Positions 27,102-35,132 of a DNA stretch of 64,000 nt are shown here, in pieces. Below the pieces are notes generated by a model, which was not told where the DNA came from, ran no database searches, and saw nothing but the letters and a program-made list of their open reading frames with translations. The position numbers and the translations under genes were made by a program. Source of the DNA: Vicinamibacterales bacterium (GTDB taxonomy: Bacteria; Acidobacteriota; Vicinamibacteria; Vicinamibacterales; UBA2999); NCBI GenBank assembly GCA_041659285.1, contig JBAZYO010000020.1, positions 1 through 64,000 of the forward strand. The letters run 5' to 3'. The stretch's first letter is position 1. Each line of letters opens with the position of its first letter.

Positions 27102-28817
27102 TTACGGCAGGGCGAAGAAGTACACGCGCCCTTTGCTGATCCCCGACATCACGGCGATGTACTGCTTGCCATCCAGCTCGTAGCTGATCGGCGTGGCCAC
27201 GCCCGGCAGCATCTGCGCTTCCCACAAGGTCTTGCCGGTCGTGGGCTCCATCGCGAACAGCTTGCCGGCGGAGTTGCCCGCGAAGATCAACTGCCCCGCC
27301 GTGGAGAGCGCACCGCCGCTCGCGAGGAACGGAATCTTCCACGCCGCCTTCTGCGCGACCGGGTCCCATGCCACGAAGAACCCGCCGGCTGGCGGCGCCT
27401 TCGGATCGGGCGGCGGGGGCGGCACCGGCTTGGTTCCCGGTGGTGTCCCGCGGCGAATCCCGAGGTTCCACTGCCCTTCCTTGAACTCGAACTTCTCTTC
27501 CATCGCGAACACCGAGCTGGTTTCCTGGCCCGGGTAATACACGAGGCCCGTGGCCGGGTTGAACGCCATGGGCGGCCAGTGATGGGCACCCACCGGTGAC
27601 GGGGACAAGCGGACCGGGGTGTAGCGGTAGCGCGCGGCTTCGGTCTCGATCGGCCGTCCCGTCTGCTGGTCGATGCCGGTGGCCCACGAAGTGAACACGT
27701 AGGGCGCGCCGGAGATCAACTTGCCGGTCGCGCGATCGAGGACGTAGAAGAACCCGTTCTTCGGCGCCTGCATCAGCACCTTACGGACCTGGTTACCGAT
27801 GGTGACGTCGGCGAGGATCATCGGCTGGGCCGAGTTGTAGTCCCAGTTGTCGCTGGGGGTCGTCTGGTAGTGCCACACGTACTTGCCGGTGTCGGCATTG
27901 AGCGCCACGATCGACGCCAGGTACAGGTTGTCGCCGCCGCCGGGGCTGCGGTGGTTGGCGTTCCACGGCGAGCCGTTGCCGGTGCCGACGTAGACCAGGT
28001 TCAGTTCAGGGTCGTAGGCAATGCCGTCCCACGGCGTGCCGCCGCCGCCGTACTTCCACCACTGGCCGTTCCAGGTCTTGGCCGCGCGCGCGAGGGCCTC
28101 GTCTTCAAATGGCTTCGAGGGGTCGCCGGGAATCACGTAGAACTTCCACGCCAGCTTGCCGGTGGCGGCATCAAAGGCGGCCAGGAAGCCGCGCACGCCG
28201 TATTCGGCGCCGCCCTGCCCAATCACGACCTTGCCCTTGACGATGCGCGGCGCGCCCGTGATCGTGTAGTCGGTCCCGGGAGGCGTGGTCTGCACCGACC
28301 ACACCGGCACACCGGTCTCGGCGTCGAGCGCCAGCAGGCGGCCGTCGAGCAGGCCGACATAGACGCGGCCGTCATACAACGCCACGCCGCGGTTCACCGG
28401 ACCGCAGCAGGGCCGCGGCCCCATGGCTTCGGTGCCGCCGCGCACCAGCGCCGGGTCGAACTGCCACTTCACCTTCTTCGTCCGCAGGTCAACGGCGTAG
28501 ATCTCGCTCCAGGTGGAGGTGCCGTAGAGCACGCCGTCGAAGACCAGCGGCGTGGTTTCCAGCTTGCCGTCGGAGCCGACTTCCACCGACCACGCCTCGG
28601 CCAGCCGGCTGACGTTGCCCTGGTCGATCTGCTTGAGCGGGCTATGGTGCGTTTCCGCGTAGTCGCGTCCGTAGGTGACCCAGTCGCCGTCGGCCGGTTT
28701 CAGCAACGTCGCCTCGTCCACTTTGCGCGCGGCCTGCTGCCCGTTGAGGGCCACCACTGCGACGCATCCAACCAGGCCGGCTGCCACCCAGCCCGCCCAA
28801 CGCCTTGTCACGATCAT
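27102..28817 (-). CDS. PQQ-dependent alcohol-type dehydrogenase, secreted
   Basis: 571 residues with an N-terminal signal/anchor (GWVAAGLVGCVAVVALNGQQ). Eight-bladed quinoprotein propeller: DWVTYGRDYAETHHSPLKQI, W-motifs such as TSTWSEIYAVDLRTKKVKWQ, the vicinal disulfide Cys pair in GPRPCCGPVNRG that lies over PQQ, GGAEYGVRGFLAAFDAATGK, and the catalytic Asp region SDNWDYNSAQPMIL. It lacks a C-terminal cytochrome c domain, so a separate electron acceptor is needed. It oxidises an alcohol or sugar in the periplasm; substrate unknown. The ATG at 28817 is chosen because it starts the signal peptide and lies behind a good sigma-70 promoter. Confidence 0.88.
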   Translation of the reverse strand: MIVTRRWAGWVAAGLVGCVAVVALNGQQAARKVDEATLLKPADGDWVTYGRDYAETHHSPLKQIDQGNVSRLAEAWSVEVGSDGKLETTPLVFDGVLYGTSTWSEIYAVDLRTKKVKWQFDPALVRGGTEAMGPRPCCGPVNRGVALYDGRVYVGLLDGRLLALDAETGVPVWSVQTTPPGTDYTITGAPRIVKGKVVIGQGGAEYGVRGFLAAFDAATGKLAWKFYVIPGDPSKPFEDEALARAAKTWNGQWWKYGGGGTPWDGIAYDPELNLVYVGTGNGSPWNANHRSPGGGDNLYLASIVALNADTGKYVWHYQTTPSDNWDYNSAQPMILADVTIGNQVRKVLMQAPKNGFFYVLDRATGKLISGAPYVFTSWATGIDQQTGRPIETEAARYRYTPVRLSPSPVGAHHWPPMAFNPATGLVYYPGQETSSVFAMEEKFEFKEGQWNLGIRRGTPPGTKPVPPPPPDPKAPPAGGFFVAWDPVAQKAAWKIPFLASGGALSTAGQLIFAGNSAGKLFAMEPTTGKTLWEAQMLPGVATPISYELDGKQYIAVMSGISKGRVYFFALP

Positions 28818-28836
28818 GAGGAAGTCTCCCGAGAGG

Positions 28837-28864
28837 ATTATAGGGGTGAGAGCCCGATTTTCAA
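28837..28864 (-). promoter_or_regulatory. Sigma-70 promoter of the PQQ dehydrogenase
   Basis: On the minus strand TTGAAA and a perfect TATAAT are separated by 16 bases, with the start codon 19 bases after the -10. The -10 includes the TAA stop of the upstream hydrolase, so this gene can be transcribed apart from the mutL run. Confidence 0.65.
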
Positions 28865-29572
28865 ACGAGCCAGAAAGGTGTTCATCGCCTGGATGACAAC
28901 GTCCGGAATGTCGTGTCCGCCATCGAAGGGGAACCACGTGACGTCCAGACCGGCCGCCCGGGTGCGCGCCTGGAACCGCTCCATGGCCGCAAACGACAGC
29001 ACCCCGTCGTTTCGCCCGTGCGCAATGAAGATCGGCAGCTGCCGGCGGCCCGGGAACCGTTCCACCCACGCCGCTTCGTTCACGGGGGTTCCGGAAAGCA
29101 GAATGAGGGCGGCCAGCTTCTGGTCTGTTTGAAACGCAATCTCCGCACTCAGCATCGCGCCCTGGGAGAAACCGCCCAGCACGATGGGCTCATGCACGTC
29201 CTTCAGGAGGTTGCGCACGAGTTGTGACGCCACCTTGATCCCGGCGGGCCTGCTCGACGACAGGTCGGGCAGGCCGTCGCCATCGCGCGGCATATAGCCC
29301 TCGAGCTGCAGCCACCACCATCCCCGCTGGCCGGTGGGGCTGCGCAGGGGGCCTTGGGGAAACATCAGCCGGGCATGTGCGGGAGCCTGGATCTTCCCGA
29401 CGAACTGCAGCCACTCCTCGGCCCGCGACCCGTAGCCGTGCAGCAAGACGAGCGACGGCGGCCCCGGCCCGCCGCGGACGATGGCCGAGAGGGCGAACAC
29501 CTGGATCCACAGCCAGAACACGGCCAGCGCCATCAAGGTCACCAGGCCGGCGGTGAAGGTCCAGCGCTTCAT
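28838..29572 (-). CDS. Membrane-anchored carboxylesterase/phospholipase-like hydrolase
   Basis: 244 residues. An N-terminal membrane helix (FTAGLVTLMALAVFWLWIQV) is followed by an alpha/beta-hydrolase of the YpfH/carboxylesterase 2 type: LVLLHGYGSRAEEW, nucleophile elbow IVLGGFSQGAMLS, Asp in FIAHGRNDGVLSF and His in PFDGGHDIPDVV. The oxyanion and triad are complete. It probably acts on esters outside the cytoplasm, anchored in the inner membrane. The ATG overlaps the mutL stop by one base (TGATG), so it is translated with the mismatch-repair gene, with no obvious functional tie. Confidence 0.85.
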   Translation of the reverse strand: MKRWTFTAGLVTLMALAVFWLWIQVFALSAIVRGGPGPPSLVLLHGYGSRAEEWLQFVGKIQAPAHARLMFPQGPLRSPTGQRGWWWLQLEGYMPRDGDGLPDLSSSRPAGIKVASQLVRNLLKDVHEPIVLGGFSQGAMLSAEIAFQTDQKLAALILLSGTPVNEAAWVERFPGRRQLPIFIAHGRNDGVLSFAAMERFQARTRAAGLDVTWFPFDGGHDIPDVVIQAMNTFLARLKIGLSPL

Positions 29573-31350
29573 CAGATGCGGTCGAAGTTCTTTTCGATTT
29601 CGCGCCGGGTGATGCGCAACATCACCGGACGGCCGTGCGGGCACACCGTGGAGTACGCGGTGGCGCGCAGCTCCTCGAGAATGTGGTGCATCTTCTCCAG
29701 GGTCAGCGGGTAGTTCGCCTTGACCGCGGCGTGGCAGGCGGTGGTGGCCGCGATCTGCTTGAGCGAGTCCTCGAGCCGCAGTCCGCGGTCGAGGCCTTCG
29801 AGATCGTCGGCGAGGGCGCGCAGCGCCGCGTCGCATTCATCGCGCGGGAGCAGCGCCGGCATCGCCGTCACCTTGATGCTGTCGCCGCCGAACTCTTCCA
29901 CTTCGAACCCGAATTTCGCCAGCGCGTCGGCGCGCGAGATCAACGCGTTGCGCTCCGCCGACGGCAACTCGAGCACCATCGGCACCAGCATGCCTTGGCT
30001 CTCGAGAGACTGGGTGGTGAGCCGCTGCATGATCCGCTCGAACAGCACGCGCTCGTGGGCCACGTGCTGATCGATGATGCACAGCCCTTCATCGTCCATG
30101 GCAATGATGAAGGTGTCGCGAAACTGGCCGAGGGCAATCATCGGACGGACCGTCGGCAGTGTGTCCGCGGTGGGCGGCGCGACGGCCGCCACTGCTTCGG
30201 TCGAGGCCGGCGGCGGTTCGTAGCGAGGCACCGGGTTGTACGAGGGCGCCGGCCCCGGTGGTGCCCAGCGGCTCGTGAAACTGGCGCCGGCCAGCGCTCC
30301 GGGGATGGATGGCTGCAGCGGCCGGCCGGGCAACACGTCCGCCGTGTGCAGTGTCAACTCGGGCGCGGGTCCCTTGCCCAGCGCATCGCCAAGCGCGCGG
30401 CGGACCATCTCGTGCACGAGCGACTGCTCGCGGAACCGCACCTCCGCCTTGGTCGGGTGGACGTTCACGTCCACGCGGTCCGGCGGCACATCGAGGAACA
30501 GGTGCACCTCGGGGCTGCGCTCCTTGTTGGTCGCCACGCTGTAGGAATCGAGAATGGCGTGCGCGATGGTCTTGTCCTTGACGATGCGGCGGTTCACGAA
30601 CACATGCTGCAGCCCGCGCACCGGGCCCTGTTCCGCCAGCGCGGCGATGAAGCCGTGCAGGCGCAGGCCGCCGAACTCGCGATCGACCGCCACCAGGTCC
30701 TGGCGATCGCCATAGAGCTGGTAGATGCGGTCCCACAGGCTCGCCACCGGCGGCACGGCCAGCACCTTGCGGCCGGTGCTGATCAGCGTGAATCCCACCT
30801 CGGGGTAACAGAGCGCCAGCTGGGTCACGAAGCGCGAGACCTGGGCGGCCTCGGCGGCGTCGGACTTCAGGAACTTCCTGCGGGCCGGCAGGTTGTAGAA
30901 GACGTCGGCCACTTCCACCATCGTGCCTTCGGGGCCGCCAGACTCGACCACCGACTCGATGATGCCGGCATTAACGCGGATCTCGGTGCCGCTGTCACTC
31001 CCCCGCGCCCGCGTGCGCAGCCGGAAGTGCGAGACCGACGCAATCGACGGCAGCGCTTCGCCGCGAAACCCCAGCGTGACGATGGCGCCGAGGTCGTCGG
31101 CGCGCTTGATCTTACTGGTGGCGTGGCGCTCCAGGCACAATCGCGCGTCATCGGGGTCCATCCCCATGCCGTCGTCTTCGACGCGGATCAACTTCTTGCC
31201 GCCGTACTCGACGGTGATGGTGACGCGCGTCGCCTTGGCGTCGATGGCGTTCTCGACCAGTTCCTTCACGACGGAGGCGGGACGTTCCACCACTTCGCCG
31301 GCGGCGATCTGGTTGGCGAGGTCGTCGGGCAGACGCGTGATGCGGCCCAT
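29572..31350 (-). CDS. mutL: DNA mismatch repair protein MutL (endonuclease type)
   Basis: 592 residues. The GHKL ATPase is complete (ANQIAAGEVVERPASVVKEL, ENAIDA, DDGMGM, HATSKI, GFRGEALPSIASV). After a Pro-rich linker (about 350-400) comes a C-terminal domain with the metal endonuclease motif DQHVAHERVLFE and the CPHGRP and ACHAAVKAN motifs. The protein therefore nicks the daughter strand itself, as expected in bacteria without MutH. The ATG at 31350 is preferred to 31359 because MGRITRLPDDLANQIA is the standard N-terminus and it overlaps the corA stop by one base. Confidence 0.95.
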   Translation of the reverse strand: MGRITRLPDDLANQIAAGEVVERPASVVKELVENAIDAKATRVTITVEYGGKKLIRVEDDGMGMDPDDARLCLERHATSKIKRADDLGAIVTLGFRGEALPSIASVSHFRLRTRARGSDSGTEIRVNAGIIESVVESGGPEGTMVEVADVFYNLPARRKFLKSDAAEAAQVSRFVTQLALCYPEVGFTLISTGRKVLAVPPVASLWDRIYQLYGDRQDLVAVDREFGGLRLHGFIAALAEQGPVRGLQHVFVNRRIVKDKTIAHAILDSYSVATNKERSPEVHLFLDVPPDRVDVNVHPTKAEVRFREQSLVHEMVRRALGDALGKGPAPELTLHTADVLPGRPLQPSIPGALAGASFTSRWAPPGPAPSYNPVPRYEPPPASTEAVAAVAPPTADTLPTVRPMIALGQFRDTFIIAMDDEGLCIIDQHVAHERVLFERIMQRLTTQSLESQGMLVPMVLELPSAERNALISRADALAKFGFEVEEFGGDSIKVTAMPALLPRDECDAALRALADDLEGLDRGLRLEDSLKQIAATTACHAAVKANYPLTLEKMHHILEELRATAYSTVCPHGRPVMLRITRREIEKNFDRI

Positions 31351-32315
31351 TACCACCACCCCGACTTGCGAAACCAGACGAACAGGCCCAGGCTCGAGAG
31401 CACCATCACGGCAACGATTTCCCAGAACTGGTACGCGGGGTTGCCAACCAGGCTGGGGATCGGCACGTTCATGCCGAACAGGCCGGTGATCACCGTCATC
31501 GGGCCAAACAGGGTCGCGATGACGGCCAGCACCTTGGAGACGTCAGCGAGGCGGTTCGAGACGCTGGCCAGGTGCGCGTCGAGGATGCCGGTGACCCGAT
31601 CGTGGAACATGATGCCATCGTCGGCCATGCGGGCGAACTGGTCGTAGACGTCGCGGAACCGGTACGCCATCTCCTGGTTGATGATGTCGAACTCGCGCCG
31701 GGCCAGGCGGCCCACCGCGTCGCGCTGCGGCACCAGGATGCGCCGGAGCATGGTGATGTCCCGCTTGACCGCGAGGATATCGCCGACCGTCGATTCCGCG
31801 GGGTCTTCAATCACGCGATCTTCGATGACGTCGAGCCGCTCCTCGACCTCGTCCACCTCGGGGCGGTAGTGGTCCACCATGGTGTCCACGATCCGGTGAA
31901 ACAGCGCGATCGGGCCTTCGGCCAGGATGTGGTCGGTGCGCCCGCACAACTCGCTGACGTGGGCGATGCTGCGGCGCTGGCCGTCGTGAACCGTGACCAG
32001 GAAACCGGTGGACAGGAAGAAGTCGGTCTCCGTGGTCTCGAACTTATGCTCCTCGGCGTGGAAGTTGATGCCGTGCAGCACGACGTAGAGATACTTGCCG
32101 TAGCTCTCCACCTTCGGGTTGGCCTCGCGCTGCACCGCGGCTTCGACGGCCAGTTCGTGCAGGCCGAAGCCGTCTCGCAGGACGGCGGCGTCGGCCTCGG
32201 TCGGTTCCACCACGTCCGCCCACACCACGACCCCGCTGTCGGGCGACAGCCAGGCCGGGTCGAGGCGGTCCACCAACTCGGTGCGACCGCCCCTGTGGAC
32301 GAAGTAGCGAATCAA
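31350..32315 (-). CDS. corA: CorA-family magnesium/divalent cation transporter
   Basis: 321 residues. A long cytoplasmic N-terminal domain precedes the willow helix. Two C-terminal membrane helices have the selectivity motif GMN in ITGLFGMNVPIPSL between them, and a basic end (WFRKSGWW). It forms pentameric Mg2+ channels in the inner membrane. TTG start overlapping the ppdK stop by four bases (TTGA). It is one of three Mg-related membrane proteins in the same minus-strand run. Confidence 0.92.
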   Translation of the reverse strand: MIRYFVHRGGRTELVDRLDPAWLSPDSGVVVWADVVEPTEADAAVLRDGFGLHELAVEAAVQREANPKVESYGKYLYVVLHGINFHAEEHKFETTETDFFLSTGFLVTVHDGQRRSIAHVSELCGRTDHILAEGPIALFHRIVDTMVDHYRPEVDEVEERLDVIEDRVIEDPAESTVGDILAVKRDITMLRRILVPQRDAVGRLARREFDIINQEMAYRFRDVYDQFARMADDGIMFHDRVTGILDAHLASVSNRLADVSKVLAVIATLFGPMTVITGLFGMNVPIPSLVGNPAYQFWEIVAVMVLSSLGLFVWFRKSGWW

Positions 32316-35116
32316 TCCCCGACCTTGACGCTCAGGGCCGCCTGCGCCGCCGCCAGCCGCGCCACCGGCACGCGATACGGCGAGCAGCTCACGTAGTCGA
32401 GCCCGACCTTGTGGAAGAAGTGCACCGACGCCGGATCGCCGCCGTGCTCTCCGCAGATACCGAGCTTGAGGTCGGGCCGCGCGACGCGCCCCTTCGCCAC
32501 GGCCATCGCGACCAGCTGGCCGGTGCCCATGGCGTCGAAGGTCGCGAACGGATCGCGGTCGAGGATCTTCTTGTCCTGGTAGACGCGCAGGAACTTGCCG
32601 ACGTCATCGCGGGAGAACCCGAACGTCATCTGCGTGAGGTCGTTGGTGCCGAAGGAGAAGAACTGCGCTTCCTTCGCCACTTCGTCGGCGGTCAGCGCCC
32701 CGCGCGGCACCTCGATCATGGTGCCGACGAGGTACTTGATCTTGATCCCCTGCTCCTTGATGACGGCGGCGGCCACCCGATCCACCACCACCTTCTGGTT
32801 GCGGAACTCGCGCACGTCGCCGACCAGCGGAATCATGATCTCGGGGACGACCTTGAGGCCTTCTTTGTTGAGCCGGCACGCGGCCTCCATGATCGCCCGC
32901 GTCTGCATCTCGGTGATCTCGGGATACGTGATCCCGAGCCGCACGCCGCGGTGGCCGAGCATGGGGTTGAACTCGTGGAGCTGCTCCACGCGCGCGAGCA
33001 GCGCCTTCTTGTCGTCGAGCGCCTGGCCCTTGACGCCCTTGGCCTCCATGACGGCCACTTCCACCATCAGGTCTTCGCGCTTGGGCAGGAACTCATGGAG
33101 CGGCGGATCGATGGTGCGGATCGTGACCGGGGTGCCCTTCATCCCCTTGAACACGCCGTAGAAGTCTTCGCGCTGAAGCGGCAGCAGCTCGTCGAGCGCC
33201 GCCCGGCGGTCGGCCTCGTTGTCGGCCAGGATCATGCGCTGGACGATGGGAATGCGGCCTTCGCCGAAGAACATGTGCTCGGTCCGGCACAGACCGATGC
33301 CGCGGGCGCCAAAGGCGTAGGCGAGCTCGGCCTGGTCCGGCTGGTCGGCGTTGGCGCGCACGCCCAGCCGGCGGAACCGGTCGGCCCATTCGAGAATGGT
33401 GTTGAAGCGCTGGTAAATCTGCGAGGCGGCCGGCTTCATCTTGCCGGCCACGACCTGCAGGATCTCGCTCGGCTGCGACGCCACCTTGGCCAGCTTGACC
33501 TCGCCGGTGAGGCCGTCGAAGGCGATGTAGTCGCCTTCCTTCACGGTGTGGCCGTTCACCGTGAAGGTCTTGCCGTGCTCGTCAATGCGCAGCTCGCCGG
33601 CGCCGACGATCGAGGGCTTGCCCATCTGGCGTCCGACCACCGCGGCGTGCGAAGTCATGCCGCCGGTGGCGGTGAGAATGCCCTGCGACACCCACATGCC
33701 GTGGATGTCGTCGGGCGCCGTCTCGCGGCGGACCAGGACGACCGCTTCGCCCTTGTCCGACCACGCCACCGCGGTCTCCGACGAGAACACCGCCTTGCCG
33801 CACGCCGCGCCGGGCGACGCCGGCAGGCCGCGGGTCACGGTCTCGATGCCCTTCCATTCCTTTTGGTCGAACCCGGGCGCCAGCAGTTGCGACAGCGCTT
33901 CGGGGTCCACGAGCAGGATCGCTTCCTTGGGCGTGACCAGCCGCTCCTTCGCCATGTCGGTCGCGATCACGACCGCGGCGTAGCCGGTGCGTTTGCCGCT
34001 GCGCGTCTGCAGCATGTAGAGCTTCTCGTCCTGGATGGTGAACTCGAAGTCCTGGATGTCCTTGTAGTGGCGCTCGAGCCGCGTCGTGATCTCGCGCAGC
34101 TGCTTGTAGGCCCTGGGCATCACCCGCTCGAGCTCCTTGATCGGCTGCGGCGTGCGGATGCCGGCCACCACGTCTTCGCCCTGCGCATTGATCAGGAACT
34201 CGCCGAAAAACTCCTTGACGCCGGTGGCCGGGTTGCGCGTGAAGCCGACGCCGGTGCCCGAGCGGTCGCCGGTGTTGCCGAACACCATCATCTGGATGTT
34301 GACGGCGGTGCCGATCGAATCCGGGATGTCGTAGATGCGGCGATATTCCCTGGCGCGGGCGTTATTCCACGAGCGGAACACGGCGTTGCGCGCCATCTTC
34401 AACTGGTCCATCGGATCCTGCGGGAACACCTTGTGGGTCTTCTTCTTGACGACGGCCTTGAACGCTTCGACGACTTCGCGCAGCGCGGCTTCGTCGAGGT
34501 CGGTGTCGAGCTGCGCGCCCCTGGCGTGCTTGATGGCCTCGAACTCGTGCTCGAACTCCGGCTTCGGGATCTCGAGCACCACGCTGCCGAACATCTGCAT
34601 GAAGCGGCGGTAGCTGTCGAAGGCGAAGCGGCCGTTCTGGGTCCGCGCCTTCAAGCCCTCGACGGCGACATCGTTGAGGCCAAGGTTGAGGATGGTGTCC
34701 ATCATACCGGGCATCGAGAACTTCGCGCCCGAGCGCACTGACACCAAGAGCGGGTTCTTCGGCGAGCCGAGCGTGGCGCCGGCGGCTTTCTCCAGCTTGC
34801 GGAGGTTGGCGACGATCTCCGCCTCGACGCGGTCGGGCAGCTTGTTGTGCTCCTGGTAGTAGATGTTGCAGGCGTCGGTGGAGATCGTGAAGCCCGCGGG
34901 CACCGGCAGGCCGGCGTTGGTCATCTCGGCGAGGCCGGAGCCCTTGCCGCCCAGCGTGTCCTTCATGTAGCGGTCGCCGTCGGCCTTCCCGTTGCCGAAG
35001 AAGTACACGAACTTCGTGGGCTTTGAAGCAGTGGTCTTCTTCGCCACCTTCGTGGTTCGCTTCTTGGTGGCCGTCTTGGTGGCCGTTGCCTTCTTCTTGC
35101 CGCTCTTCTTCGCCAT
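32312..35116 (-). CDS. ppdK: Pyruvate, phosphate dikinase with a Lys/Thr/Ala-rich N-terminal tail
   Basis: The 934-residue enzyme interconverts pyruvate + ATP + Pi and PEP + AMP + PPi. It has the nucleotide-binding domain (LGGKGSGLAEMTNAGLPVPA), the phospho-His segment GGMTSHAAVVGRQMGKP and the PEP-binding domain with catalytic Cys in LGICGEHGGDPASV. Normal PPDK begins at KFVYFFGNGKA. Here ~35 residues precede it (MAKKSGKKKATATKTATKKR and on), with 13 lysines, like a histone H1 tail. The ATG at 35116 is the only start compatible with the tail and lies after GAGTAGAGGC. It sits between glyS and corA. Confidence 0.95.
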   Translation of the reverse strand: MAKKSGKKKATATKTATKKRTTKVAKKTTASKPTKFVYFFGNGKADGDRYMKDTLGGKGSGLAEMTNAGLPVPAGFTISTDACNIYYQEHNKLPDRVEAEIVANLRKLEKAAGATLGSPKNPLLVSVRSGAKFSMPGMMDTILNLGLNDVAVEGLKARTQNGRFAFDSYRRFMQMFGSVVLEIPKPEFEHEFEAIKHARGAQLDTDLDEAALREVVEAFKAVVKKKTHKVFPQDPMDQLKMARNAVFRSWNNARAREYRRIYDIPDSIGTAVNIQMMVFGNTGDRSGTGVGFTRNPATGVKEFFGEFLINAQGEDVVAGIRTPQPIKELERVMPRAYKQLREITTRLERHYKDIQDFEFTIQDEKLYMLQTRSGKRTGYAAVVIATDMAKERLVTPKEAILLVDPEALSQLLAPGFDQKEWKGIETVTRGLPASPGAACGKAVFSSETAVAWSDKGEAVVLVRRETAPDDIHGMWVSQGILTATGGMTSHAAVVGRQMGKPSIVGAGELRIDEHGKTFTVNGHTVKEGDYIAFDGLTGEVKLAKVASQPSEILQVVAGKMKPAASQIYQRFNTILEWADRFRRLGVRANADQPDQAELAYAFGARGIGLCRTEHMFFGEGRIPIVQRMILADNEADRRAALDELLPLQREDFYGVFKGMKGTPVTIRTIDPPLHEFLPKREDLMVEVAVMEAKGVKGQALDDKKALLARVEQLHEFNPMLGHRGVRLGITYPEITEMQTRAIMEAACRLNKEGLKVVPEIMIPLVGDVREFRNQKVVVDRVAAAVIKEQGIKIKYLVGTMIEVPRGALTADEVAKEAQFFSFGTNDLTQMTFGFSRDDVGKFLRVYQDKKILDRDPFATFDAMGTGQLVAMAVAKGRVARPDLKLGICGEHGGDPASVHFFHKVGLDYVSCSPYRVPVARLAAAQAALSVKVGD

Positions 35117-35132
35117 TGCGCCTCTACTCCTG

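Noticed and set aside
32411..34741. A 776-codon open frame on the plus strand
   Set aside because: Antisense to ppdK; composition is shadow-like (His/Asp/Leu rich) and no domain pattern is visible.
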